Positions 1 to 8,001 of a stretch of 64,000 nt of DNA are shown piece after piece (positions within the stretch are counted from its first letter, which is position 1; every line of letters starts with the position of its first letter). This stretch comes from Myxococcales bacterium (GTDB lineage Bacteria > Myxococcota > UBA4151): the NCBI GenBank assembly GCA_002722845.1, contig PBND01000076.1:1-64000 (forward strand), in the 5' to 3' direction. A program made the translations under genes and the position numbers. The notes under the pieces are model-generated. The model was not told the origin of the DNA. It ran no database searches and saw only the letters and a list, made by a program, of their open reading frames with translations.

Positions 1-274
1 AATCGGGGCCAGCGTCGCAGTTTTCACCAAAGCCATCGCCATCGCCATCGACGCATTCGCTGCCAGAGCAGTCGCTGTTCACCCGGCCGTCGTTGTTGTC
101 GCAGTCGGGTCCAGCGGCGCAGCCAGGTCCATAGCCATCCCGGTCGTGATCGATGCACTGATCTCCTCCGCCGGGGTCAACTGGGCCTGTAGGAGCCTCA
201 GGATTGGAACAGGCGCCCAGGCCAAAAAGACAGGCGAGGGCGAGGGCAGATGGGACGGTGAGGGAACGCAACAC
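1..274 (-). CDS. Asp-rich (DxDGDG) lipoprotein, N-terminal part only
   Basis: This is the N-terminal 91 codons of a secreted lipoprotein; the rest lies beyond the left window edge. A GTG start at 274 has a GGAGG Shine-Dalgarno 8 bp upstream (TTG at 271 is an alternative). A hydrophobic signal segment ends in a lipobox-like LGAC, then a short Pro/Gly linker leads into two calcium-binding-like DHDRDGYG / DGDGDGFG segments with regularly spaced cysteines. The same segments occur in the next gene on this strand, and the two are about 96% identical in DNA over 157 bp, so they are close tandem paralogues. Function is unknown; such segments usually bind Ca2+ in surface proteins. Confidence 0.8.
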   Translation of the reverse strand, partial: MLRSLTVPSALALACLFGLGACSNPEAPTGPVDPGGGDQCIDHDRDGYGPGCAAGPDCDNNDGRVNSDCSGSECVDGDGDGFGENCDAGPD

Positions 275-403
275 GGTGAGGGCCTCCGACAAAAACAGCA
301 TTAGGCTTCAACCAAGCTTATCAGGCCGCCCCGTAGGGGCGCAATCTCTTGCGTGAAAATTTTGGTGATAAGGCTCACCAACCGGGTTTCGAAGAAGCCG
401 AGT

Positions 404-2575
404 TTATTCCTCGATTTGGCACTGGAAGCGCACATCGTAGCCCCGCAGAACGGGCGTCGCCTCTCGGTCCGTACTGACGAGAAAGATCTCCAACTGCAGG
501 TAGCGACCTGGTGGTAGTTCACCCAGATCTGCCGGTAGGTCGTTTTGACCATCAGCACTCTGAATCCAGGGGCCGTGTACCCGCAGGCCGGGATCGACCA
601 GTTCGGCTAAGTCGTCGGCCACTCGGGCTCGAAACTCGACACGGGTGTCTTCCGGCAGGGTGGCCGTTGCATCGAGGGATAGCCAGTCCGTATCTAGCTT
701 TTCGCAGCCTTCCACGACGGTCTTGTAGCCACCCCGGGGGGCGGTGAAGTTGCGCAGACCGAAGCCCGTGAAGTCGGAGTAGGTATAGGGGCCGCCACCG
801 ACGTTGACCCGTCGGACGTCGTCGGGATTGTTCGGATCGATGCGGGCAGTAAACCCATTGCCGCTCACACCCCAAGCAAAGCCGTTGAAGTCCACGCCCG
901 CACCACTCACGGAGGAGCCACCGATGGGGTAGTTGCCGATGGCCTGCATGTTGTTCACGTTCCAAGCTGAGACGCTGCCATAGTTGTTGGCCACCCAGAT
1001 TCTGCCTTGGGCGTCGGCCCCCATACCGCGCATGTAGCAAGGTTGGGCGATACAGGGCGTGTTACGCCACTCGCCGCCGCCGGCGAGGGGGTCCTGAATC
1101 GGATTGCCCTGATTGTCCCGATAGGGGTTGTAGCGATTCATGCCGTTGCCTTGAGCGCCCACCCATAGCCGGTTCTCACCATCGATCGAGAAACCATAAG
1201 AAGAGGCTGGAGGCCCACCATTTGGGCTAAAGACACCACTGGCTCGCCCGGTCCGAGAATCAAAGCCGACGATCGTACCGCGGCTCAGCGTGCCACTCCA
1301 GACATAGCCATTGGAGTCGACCACTGCCCCGTAAGGGCTGTGGCCCACAGCCACTGGATTCTCGAGCCCCTCCCGCTCGAGAAGTGCGCCATCGGTACCT
1401 TGGAATCCGTAGAACTGTCGGGACTGGTAGAGCCCCACCCACACATTGCCATAGGGACTCGCCGCATCACCGGCGTCGATGGCCAGCGCTCGAGCCATCC
1501 CATTGTTGCCACCCACGGGCTTCGTGAAGGCAAAGCACTCGTCGTTGTTGCCCGGGAATTCCTGGGGGTTATCCCGATCGATGATGTTGTTGTTGTTGAT
1601 GTCTTGGGAGGTGGTAATTTCACCGTCATCGTTGGCGTCGACACAGTCGGCATTGTAGATCTTCGTGAAGCTGCCCTGACGCCCAAAGGCCCGGTTTGCC
1701 ACGAACATGTCACCGTTCAGATCAATCCCCGTCCGGCTTGGGCTGTTTTGTTGGCCGGGGGTCAGGTTGTGTTGGTTTGGGCCCACGGTGTGGAAGCGGC
1801 CGACCTCCCGTAACTCGCTTGTATCGACTTTCGATACGGTGCCTTCGCCCGCATTCGCGACCCAGAGATACTCGAAGCGGACCTGTTCCCGATTGAGGAC
1901 CAGATTGCCGTCTTCATCGAGACCCACGCCGCTGCCGTTGCCTTCGTTGGGCTCCTCGAAGGGCTCGCCATTTTCCGGGCCTGCGCCACCGGCGTAGCAG
2001 TGGGGGTTGCAGTTGCCGCAGGCCGACTGGACGCCCTCATCCACTCGCCCGTCGCAGTTGTCGTCCATCTCGTTGCAGCGCTCATTGGCCTGGGGCAGTT
2101 GTTGGCCTTCGCAACGACCCCAGACGCCCCGACCGCCGATGTCTAGGCAGCTCATGGAGCCCGAAGTGCAGATGCCCACGTTCAAGGCTTCTGGGGGCCC
2201 ATCCCAGCAGGAGACCGGCGGTGCGTCTAGGTTGCAGGGGCAGTTGGTGGCGATCTCGCCGGGGTTGCAGTTTTGTACGCTGCCACAGTCGTCATGCTTG
2301 GCCGGATCTGCGTCGTCGCAATCGGGGCCAGCGTCGCAGTTTTCACCAAAGCCGTCGCCATCCCCATCGACGCATTCGCTGCCAGCGCAGTCGCTGTTCA
2401 CCCGGCCGTCGTTGTTGTCGCAGTCGGGTCCAGCGGCGCAGCCAGGTCCATAACCATCTCGATCGTGATCGATGCATTCTCCATCCGGCGGCAGATCACC
2501 GGGGCCCGGCGCAGGCTCAGAGCCGGGACAAGCGATCATAAAGAGGGCAGAGACGAGGAGGGCGTGGCGGGACAT
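404..2575 (-). CDS. MopE-type Asp/Cys-rich lipoprotein with beta-propeller-like domain
   Basis: A 723-residue surface lipoprotein. The start at 2575 gives a clean signal peptide with a lipobox-type Cys (MSRHALLVSALFMIAC); the reading frame stays open further upstream but only with non-signal sequence. Residues ~25-100 hold DxDxDG repeats. Residues ~100-190 hold a Cys-rich block including NEMDDNCDGRVDEG, the putative metal-binding motif known from MopE. From ~residue 230 onward come repeats such as 'YLWVANAGEGTVSKVDT', 'GNVWVGLYQS' and 'GRIWVANNYGSV', which look like NHL/SMP-type beta-propeller blades. The C-terminal ~90 residues look like a beta-sandwich. It is probably exposed on the outer membrane. 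Ligand and substrate cannot be read from sequence. Confidence 0.85.
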   Translation of the reverse strand: MSRHALLVSALFMIACPGSEPAPGPGDLPPDGECIDHDRDGYGPGCAAGPDCDNNDGRVNSDCAGSECVDGDGDGFGENCDAGPDCDDADPAKHDDCGSVQNCNPGEIATNCPCNLDAPPVSCWDGPPEALNVGICTSGSMSCLDIGGRGVWGRCEGQQLPQANERCNEMDDNCDGRVDEGVQSACGNCNPHCYAGGAGPENGEPFEEPNEGNGSGVGLDEDGNLVLNREQVRFEYLWVANAGEGTVSKVDTSELREVGRFHTVGPNQHNLTPGQQNSPSRTGIDLNGDMFVANRAFGRQGSFTKIYNADCVDANDDGEITTSQDINNNNIIDRDNPQEFPGNNDECFAFTKPVGGNNGMARALAIDAGDAASPYGNVWVGLYQSRQFYGFQGTDGALLEREGLENPVAVGHSPYGAVVDSNGYVWSGTLSRGTIVGFDSRTGRASGVFSPNGGPPASSYGFSIDGENRLWVGAQGNGMNRYNPYRDNQGNPIQDPLAGGGEWRNTPCIAQPCYMRGMGADAQGRIWVANNYGSVSAWNVNNMQAIGNYPIGGSSVSGAGVDFNGFAWGVSGNGFTARIDPNNPDDVRRVNVGGGPYTYSDFTGFGLRNFTAPRGGYKTVVEGCEKLDTDWLSLDATATLPEDTRVEFRARVADDLAELVDPGLRVHGPWIQSADGQNDLPADLGELPPGRYLQLEIFLVSTDREATPVLRGYDVRFQCQIEE

Positions 2576-2650
2576 CGAGAACCCTTTTCTGGGGGCATTG
2601 CGTGCACAAAGTATAGTCGAGACTTCCCCAGGCCCGCAATCTCGCGCGAG

Positions 2651-2684
2651 AAAAAAGAAAAAGGAGAGGCTTAACCTCTCCCCT
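2651..2684 (-). terminator. Rho-independent terminator of the F0 ATP synthase operon
   Basis: Read on the minus strand, a 7-bp GGAGAGG/CCTCTCC stem with a 5-nt loop is followed at once by TTTTTCTTTTTT. It lies about 60 bp after the atpE stop codon, as expected for the end of the atpZ-I-B-E transcript. Confidence 0.85.
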
Positions 2685-2744
2685 TTCACGCCGCATAACG
2701 CTGCGGCAGCGATGATGACAGTAGCCCGAAGGCTAATCCTGAAA

Positions 2745-3047
2745 TCAGATCTTGCCCATGAGGGTGAAGGCCACGACCAAGCAGTAAATGACCAGCGACT
2801 CGATCAGCGCCAAACCCAGGATGAAGGGCACGAAGATGTTGGCGTTGGGGTTGCGACCCATCGACTCGTAGGCACGGCCTGCGGCGTTGCCCTGACCAAT
2901 GGCGCCACCGAAGGCACCCAGGCCCATGGCCAAACCCGCGCCGATGGCAACCCAGCCGGCGGGATCGCCTTTAATGCTGGCTTCTGCAGCGAAAGCAACG
3001 CTGCTCATGAGTAGTGCGGTGGCAAAGAAAGCAAACTTCTGAAACAT
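2745..3047 (-). CDS. atpE: F0F1 ATP synthase subunit c
   Basis: Proteolipid of the membrane rotor ring. The 100-residue protein has an N-terminal signal-peptide-like segment (residues 1-20, ending SSVAFA) followed by the usual helical hairpin. Helix 1 carries the Gly-rich GAFGGAIGQGNAAG stretch, the polar loop is around GRNPNA, and helix 2 carries the ion-binding Glu83 in ALIESLVIY. Gln52, Glu83, Ser84 and Tyr88 match ligand positions of Na+-binding c subunits, but the Thr that normally follows Ser is Leu here. It is the last gene of the F0 operon, directly before a terminator. No b subunit or F1 gene is adjacent. Confidence 0.95.
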   Translation of the reverse strand: MFQKFAFFATALLMSSVAFAAEASIKGDPAGWVAIGAGLAMGLGAFGGAIGQGNAAGRAYESMGRNPNANIFVPFILGLALIESLVIYCLVVAFTLMGKI

Positions 3048-3139
3048 GATCGATCCTTTCCGGAATCGTTAAAGGGTCGTCGGGGCACCAATCTCTCTCT
3101 CTACACCGGTCCGACGAGGATGATAATGAATGAGGGCGA

Positions 3140-3925
3140 CTAGTGAGCCTCCGCCTCGTCCCCGTGATCGTCATGGGCCACAGCGAGGCTGATGTAGACG
3201 CAGGATAGGACGCAAAAGACAAAGGCTTGAATCACACAGACGAGCGTTCCCATGAGCAGGAAGGGCATGGGAAGGAACAAGGGCAACATGCCGGAGAAGA
3301 TCACGAGCACGGCGTGGTCACCCACCATATTCCCCCGCAGCCGGAGGGCCAAAGAGAGCGGCCGGGCCAGGTGGCTGACCAGCTCGATGGGGAACAGAAG
3401 GGGGGCGAGGATCCAGCCCCATGCCGCACCCACTGGGTTGGCCATGTGGGTGATGTGATGCATCCCGTTCTTACGCAGGCCGTGGAAGTTGTAATAAAGG
3501 AAGACGATCACACCGCAGACCATGGTCGTATCGAGATTGTCTGTGGGGGGAACAAAGCCTGGAATCAGGCCAATCAGATTGGAAAAGAGAATGAACAGAC
3601 CGAGTGTGGCGATCAAGGGGAAGTAACGCTTCCATTCATCGCCACCAATGATGTCCCGGCACAGGCCGGCAGCGACGCCTAGAAGCGTGTCGAAGACCGC
3701 ACTGAGGCCGAAACGACTCGCTGGCACGGGGCCATTTTTGTAGGTGCGCCGAGTGGCGAAAGCGCCCAAAGCCAGGAAGAGGATCACGAAGATCGCACCG
3801 TAGATGTGCTGGGCGACCATGTCGGGATAATCGTGGCTTCCCCAGGTCGTGCTGTTCAAGAAGTAGTCGTTTAAACGGTCGTAGCCGGGGATGTATGTGA
3901 ACCAAGATTCTTTGTGGGAGTCCAA
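3140..3925 (-). CDS. atpB: F0F1 ATP synthase subunit a
   Basis: The stator subunit that forms the ion half-channels next to the c ring. It has 261 residues with five to six hydrophobic segments. The conserved LSLALRLRGNM block contains Arg195, equivalent to the essential stator arginine. 'FSNLIGLIPGF' in the middle is also typical of the family. It is about 90 bp upstream of atpE and follows the atpI-like gene by 9 bp, so it belongs to one operon. Confidence 0.95.
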   Translation of the reverse strand: MDSHKESWFTYIPGYDRLNDYFLNSTTWGSHDYPDMVAQHIYGAIFVILFLALGAFATRRTYKNGPVPASRFGLSAVFDTLLGVAAGLCRDIIGGDEWKRYFPLIATLGLFILFSNLIGLIPGFVPPTDNLDTTMVCGVIVFLYYNFHGLRKNGMHHITHMANPVGAAWGWILAPLLFPIELVSHLARPLSLALRLRGNMVGDHAVLVIFSGMLPLFLPMPFLLMGTLVCVIQAFVFCVLSCVYISLAVAHDDHGDEAEAH

Positions 3926-3934
3926 GACTGCCTC

Positions 3935-4336
3935 CTAGGACGAACCGTGTCGGCGTTGCTGCCAGATGCCGATGCATGCCACTGCGAGGATCGCAGGGAG
4001 CATTCCGGCGTAAGCGGTCGCAACACCCACACCCAGTGCGGGGCGCAGATACATGAGGAGCCCCAGGGTCGCAAGGACCGTAATGAACTTGAGGGTAAGC
4101 TTGGCTCTCAGGCGCCTAATGGCCCCCTGATCTGCCTCGGGGGAATCCTGCAGAAACCGCAAGACGGGATAGAGGCTTAGGAGATTGATGCCCCCAGCAA
4201 GCCAGAGGCCGGCCAGGTGGTCAGACCTCCCCAAGAGTAGGAGGGTGAGGCTTGCCAGGATGAGCCACGCAAAATGCCCCCAGATGAAGGTGCGCATGGC
4301 TAGCAATGGGGCTGGATCTGCGGGCCTTTCAGTCAC
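3935..4336 (-). CDS. ATP synthase subunit I-like membrane protein
   Basis: A 133-residue protein with four hydrophobic segments and a charged stretch after the second (RFLQDSPEADQGAIRRLRAK). Size, membrane topology and position directly before atpB fit the ATP synthase I (AtpI) family, which helps c-ring assembly. Primary sequence conservation in this family is low, so the call rests largely on context. Its start overlaps the end of the upstream atpZ-like gene by 8 bp. Confidence 0.7.
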   Translation of the reverse strand: MTERPADPAPLLAMRTFIWGHFAWLILASLTLLLLGRSDHLAGLWLAGGINLLSLYPVLRFLQDSPEADQGAIRRLRAKLTLKFITVLATLGLLMYLRPALGVGVATAYAGMLPAILAVACIGIWQQRRHGSS

Positions 4337-4592
4337 CGCCTTCCTCCCCTTGGGCTTCGCGCTGGCGCGCTAACTCTCGTTGATAGTCGCGGCTGACACG
4401 AATGAGCGCTTTCACCGCTGCACCAATACCAGCGAAGATTCCCACATTTTGGCCATAGGGAGCACAGTCGAATTTACTGTCGATGTACTGACCGAGGAGG
4501 AGGCCGATCAGGACCGCAAGTCCCATCTCGATGCCGACCGCACCGTACTTGCCCAACTGTCGCATCTGTTCTTTATCGCCAGTGCCAAGCAT
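4329..4592 (-). CDS. AtpZ/AtpI-family ATP synthase accessory protein
   Basis: A small two-helix membrane protein that heads the F0 operon. The start at 4592 (MLGTGDKEQMRQLGKYG) is preferred over the ATG at 4610, because it has GAGGA 8-9 bp upstream while the earlier one has no Shine-Dalgarno. The result is 87 residues. The family pattern is visible: 'RQLGKYGAVGIEMGLAVLIG', then 'LLGQYIDSKF', a second glycine-rich helix and a charged C-terminus (RDYQRELARQREAQGEE). AtpZ-family proteins act in F0 assembly or as small accessory subunits. Confidence 0.8.
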   Translation of the reverse strand: MLGTGDKEQMRQLGKYGAVGIEMGLAVLIGLLLGQYIDSKFDCAPYGQNVGIFAGIGAAVKALIRVSRDYQRELARQREAQGEEGGD

Positions 4593-4666
4593 GGTCAGAA
4601 TCCTCGCCATAACCAGGGGGCTCTGGCATACTTGGGACGGGCCATGAGGCAAGGGAAAACCCACGC

Positions 4667-6307
4667 GTGAAAATTCGGGTCATCGCCGGTTTCGTGTTTC
4701 TTTTTGTCGTGCTTTCGCAGACGGCCTGTGCACCGGAATGCGAAAACCACGGGCAATGCCCTCTGGGGAGCTTGTGTTCCTCGGGGCAATGTGTCGGTGA
4801 GGATCGACCCTGCGCCATGCACCAGGATTGTCGAGACGGTGAGGCCTGCCGCGGCGGCGTTTGTGTGGCCGATGACATTCAGTGCACGACCCACACCGAA
4901 TGCCCCCATCAGCGAGTGTGTCGCAGTAACATCTGTCAAGTCCCTGCCGTTGGCGACCCCTGTGCCAGTCATCCCGATTGTGGCGTTTCGCTCTATTGTC
5001 GCGTCGCGTCCGGGCAATGCGCAGCCCTCGAAGCAGGTCGTTGTTGGAGCGACGACAGTTGTGCCGCCGGCGTGCGTTGCGAAAACATCGATCCGGTCAG
5101 TGGGCTCGGTGATTGTGGCGAAGGCGACGATTGTGGCGGTCAGCGCTGCGGTGGCGAGACACCCCATTGCGCTGGCGACCGATGTGTCGAGTGTCTCACG
5201 CCTCAGCACTGCTCAGGGAGTGAGGATTGCGAGGACGGTGTTTGCCGGGATGAGGAAAGCGGTTGCGAGACCGATCGGGACTGTCCCGAGGCGCGCCCCC
5301 GCTGCGATGGGCAAAGCGGTCAATGTTACGAGTGCTTTTTGGATGGGGATTGTGAGGCTGGCGAGACCTGCCGTAACAATCTTTGTGAGCCGCCTGCGGG
5401 TCAGTGTGGTGGCGTCGAGTGCCCGCCGGCCCGCCCGATCTGTGTCGCCGATCGCTGCGAGGAGTGTGAAGTGAATGCTCACTGCGGTGAGGGGGAGGTT
5501 TGCGACCAACTCCGTTGCGTTGATGGGGGTGGACCGGGCGAGCTGGCCTACGGCGAGACCTGTGCGGAACGAGCCGCCTGTCGCTCCGAGTTCTGTGGTT
5601 TTGTCGGTGATCCACCCCAACGCTATTGCACGCAGGCCTGCGGTGCTTCCTTAGACTGCCCCATGGCATCGACGTGCATCACACTCGCGCATCACGGCGT
5701 CACTTACTGTGTGCCTGGTGATCGGGTTCATGCTCGTTTCGACCGGCCCCAAAATAGCGCCTGCCAGACCTTTGCAGATTGCCGGAGTGGGGTCTGTGCG
5801 AACACACCGAATGGGCCTTTCTGCCAACAGGACTGCACCAATGACAGCCATTGTCGAGGCGAGGAAGCATGCATGGGCACCCTGTTGGATGAACAGCAGC
5901 AACTGGCAGTGCGAGTCTGCGGGGGGCTTGCCGGGACGGTACCCAATGGCAGCGCCTGCGACCCCAACGGCACGAACAACTGCCGGGCCGGCCTCTGTGA
6001 CAACACGACGAACCGCTGCCAGCCGATGTGCTGCAAGAGCAGCGATTGCGAGCCAGGCCTTCGCTGTAATCCGACTCGTGTCGTAGGCAACCAGATTTGG
6101 GGCCTCTGCGGGTCTGCAGACATTCAACTCGGACCCGCCGGCGTTGGGAATGCCTGTGGTGGCGATTCGGACTGTCGCAGTGGTTGGTGCCTTGCGGGTG
6201 TCTGCAGCGATCTTTGTTGTACCGATTCCGATTGTGGTCGAGGCCGCTGCCGACCCTATAATCTTGGCACGGAAGAAGAGCCCGCCCTGGTGAACGCTTG
6301 CCAGTAA
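4667..6307 (+). CDS. Large cysteine-rich lipoprotein (repeat protein)
   Basis: A 546-residue secreted protein with a GTG start. The signal peptide ends in LSQTAC, so it is probably a lipoprotein. The remainder is a tandem array of 30-45-residue units, each with about six cysteines in patterns such as CxxHxDCxxGExCxxGxCV ('MHQDCRDGEACRGGVCV', 'HCGEGEVCDQLRCVDG'). These resemble Dickkopf/EGF-like repeats common in myxobacterial surface proteins. Function is unknown; binding or adhesion is plausible. It is divergent from the ATP synthase operon. Its last 10 bp overlap the start of the flippase gene, so the two are probably co-transcribed. Confidence 0.85.
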   Translation: MKIRVIAGFVFLFVVLSQTACAPECENHGQCPLGSLCSSGQCVGEDRPCAMHQDCRDGEACRGGVCVADDIQCTTHTECPHQRVCRSNICQVPAVGDPCASHPDCGVSLYCRVASGQCAALEAGRCWSDDSCAAGVRCENIDPVSGLGDCGEGDDCGGQRCGGETPHCAGDRCVECLTPQHCSGSEDCEDGVCRDEESGCETDRDCPEARPRCDGQSGQCYECFLDGDCEAGETCRNNLCEPPAGQCGGVECPPARPICVADRCEECEVNAHCGEGEVCDQLRCVDGGGPGELAYGETCAERAACRSEFCGFVGDPPQRYCTQACGASLDCPMASTCITLAHHGVTYCVPGDRVHARFDRPQNSACQTFADCRSGVCANTPNGPFCQQDCTNDSHCRGEEACMGTLLDEQQQLAVRVCGGLAGTVPNGSACDPNGTNNCRAGLCDNTTNRCQPMCCKSSDCEPGLRCNPTRVVGNQIWGLCGSADIQLGPAGVGNACGGDSDCRSGWCLAGVCSDLCCTDSDCGRGRCRPYNLGTEEEPALVNACQ

Positions 6308-7596
6308 TCAACAGGGATTCGCTCAAGTACCTGTTTGCTCGTTTGGGTGGCTACGGTGCGAGTAGCGTTGTGGACGCTCTCGCAGCCTTCGTCATTTCCG
6401 TCGCATTGGGCCGGTTGTTCGGCTCGGCCGTTCTCGGTGATTACGTTTTTGCCCAAGGCGTTGGCATCCTTGTGAGCCTGTTGATCGGGCTCGGGGTCAG
6501 TCACAGCCTCCTGGTTCAGTCGGCCCGTGGTGACGGTGACCGGGGGCGGATTCTACGGCGCGCAATTCGGCTGACACTCGCCCTTCAAGGGGCCGGTTTT
6601 TTGATTGGTCTGCTCGTGGTCTGGATTGTTGTCGCTGGTGATCGCAGTCAGGCCCACACCTATCTCTTCGTTTTATTGCCCGGCTTGGCGACGGTCAGTT
6701 CTGTCTTCTTCGCTTATGGTGCGGGTTGTGATCAACTCCAGCCCTATGTGGGGGTCCGCCTCGGGGTGGCGGTCTCCAAAGTTCTCCTGCTATGTGGTTT
6801 TTTCCTCGCTGGATTCAGTGCCGTTGCCTTTGCTCAGTTGCTCATCTGCATTGAATCTGTGGGGGTCTTTGGTGGCCTCTGGTCTATATGGCGCCACCAC
6901 CCAGCCGGTCTGAAGGGCCCGTGGCGGTTCGAACGAGAGGATTTAGCTTGGCTTCGCTCAAGCGCCCATCTCGGCATTAGTCAGTTCGTGGGGCAAGTCA
7001 CGCTCCGCGTCGATGCGGTGATGATTCGCCTCCTGCTCAGTCGGGAGGCCGCCGGAATCTACGGTGCGGCTCGGACTCTTGCTGCTGCACCCAGAGTTCT
7101 AGAAAATGCCCTTTTGCTTGCGCTCACACCCAAGCAGGGCAAAGCAGCGAAAAGGGGAGGCTCTGAACTTTGGAGTCTCACGGGACGCATTCTCGGGTGG
7201 GTGATCGCGCTTACTGCCCTTGAGATTGTCATTCTTGGCGTCTTCGCCCCGTATCTCGTGCTCGGGATTTATGGGCCGGAGTATCAGGAGTCCATTCTGC
7301 CGATGCGCTTGTTGCTCTTTGCCCTGCCATTGACTGGATCGGCAGTCATCTTGAGGTCTGCAGCGTATTGCGCCGACCGGGCACCGGCTGTGACCCGAGT
7401 CGCCCTGGTCGTGGGGGCAGTAAATGTCATCGGCAATGCCGCCCTGATTCCCTTTTTTGGGCTCTACGGAGCCGTTGCCGCGAGCCTATTTTCCCTTGTG
7501 ATTTGGTCCTGGGGCCTAGCGAGAATCGTCGCTGAGCCACTCCCCACTGCGGCCGCCCCCCTTGCCGAGGAGTCGGACGCCGGTGATCTGAGCTGA
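6298..7596 (+). CDS. Polysaccharide/lipid-linked oligosaccharide flippase (Wzx/MATE-like)
   Basis: A 432-residue polytopic membrane protein with about a dozen hydrophobic segments. The N-terminal 'LGRLFGSAVLGDYVFAQGVG' and the central 'VDAVMIRLLLSREAAGIYGA' are typical of the polysaccharide biosynthesis/export (MVF/MATE superfamily) flippases. These move undecaprenyl-linked or similar glycans across the inner membrane. Start is a TTG overlapping the upstream stop. No glycosyltransferase is adjacent, so the glycan is unknown. The last 81 bp overlap the convergent moaC gene. Confidence 0.85.
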   Translation: MPVINRDSLKYLFARLGGYGASSVVDALAAFVISVALGRLFGSAVLGDYVFAQGVGILVSLLIGLGVSHSLLVQSARGDGDRGRILRRAIRLTLALQGAGFLIGLLVVWIVVAGDRSQAHTYLFVLLPGLATVSSVFFAYGAGCDQLQPYVGVRLGVAVSKVLLLCGFFLAGFSAVAFAQLLICIESVGVFGGLWSIWRHHPAGLKGPWRFEREDLAWLRSSAHLGISQFVGQVTLRVDAVMIRLLLSREAAGIYGAARTLAAAPRVLENALLLALTPKQGKAAKRGGSELWSLTGRILGWVIALTALEIVILGVFAPYLVLGIYGPEYQESILPMRLLLFALPLTGSAVILRSAAYCADRAPAVTRVALVVGAVNVIGNAALIPFFGLYGAVAASLFSLVIWSWGLARIVAEPLPTAAAPLAEESDAGDLS

Positions 7597-8001
7597 ACGC
7601 TCGACGGCTTTGACCATGTCGTAAGCGGCGAGCAAGCCAACACTGACCCCCGTGAGGGCCTCCATCTCGACGCCGGTTCGCCCGTGGCACCGTGTGGTCA
7701 CGGTGAGTCGCATGCCGGCATCGGTGCCCTCGACCTCGACGTCTATCGCATCCAGTCCGAGGGGGTGGCACAGGGGAATGAGCCGCCCGGTCTCTTTGGC
7801 CGCTTGGACGGCGGCAATTCGGGTGATGGCCGGACCATCGCCTTTACCGAGTTCACCGGCCAAGAACCGGTCTCTGATCGATGGGCTTAGGTGTAATTCC
7901 CCCTCTGCCTTCGCCCAGCGCGCAGTGATCGGCTTATCGCCCACATCGACCATCTGGGCCCGTCCTTGCTCGTCGAGATGGGAGAAAGGCTGATCAGTCA
8001 T
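7516..8001 (-). CDS. moaC: Cyclic pyranopterin monophosphate synthase (molybdenum cofactor)
   Basis: Converts the MoaA product into cyclic pyranopterin monophosphate, the first committed intermediate of molybdenum cofactor synthesis. The 161 residues contain the family blocks LIPLCHPL, VEMEALTGVSV, 'LLAAYDMVKAVER' and the C-terminal LLGKGGGRSG, where most family members have K-S-G-G-K. The ATG at 8001 is chosen because it overlaps the serS stop in ATGACTGA, indicating coupling. Other moa genes are not in the window. The C-terminus overlaps the flippase gene on the other strand. Confidence 0.93.
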   Translation of the reverse strand: MTDQPFSHLDEQGRAQMVDVGDKPITARWAKAEGELHLSPSIRDRFLAGELGKGDGPAITRIAAVQAAKETGRLIPLCHPLGLDAIDVEVEGTDAGMRLTVTTRCHGRTGVEMEALTGVSVGLLAAYDMVKAVERSAQITGVRLLGKGGGRSGEWLSDDSR

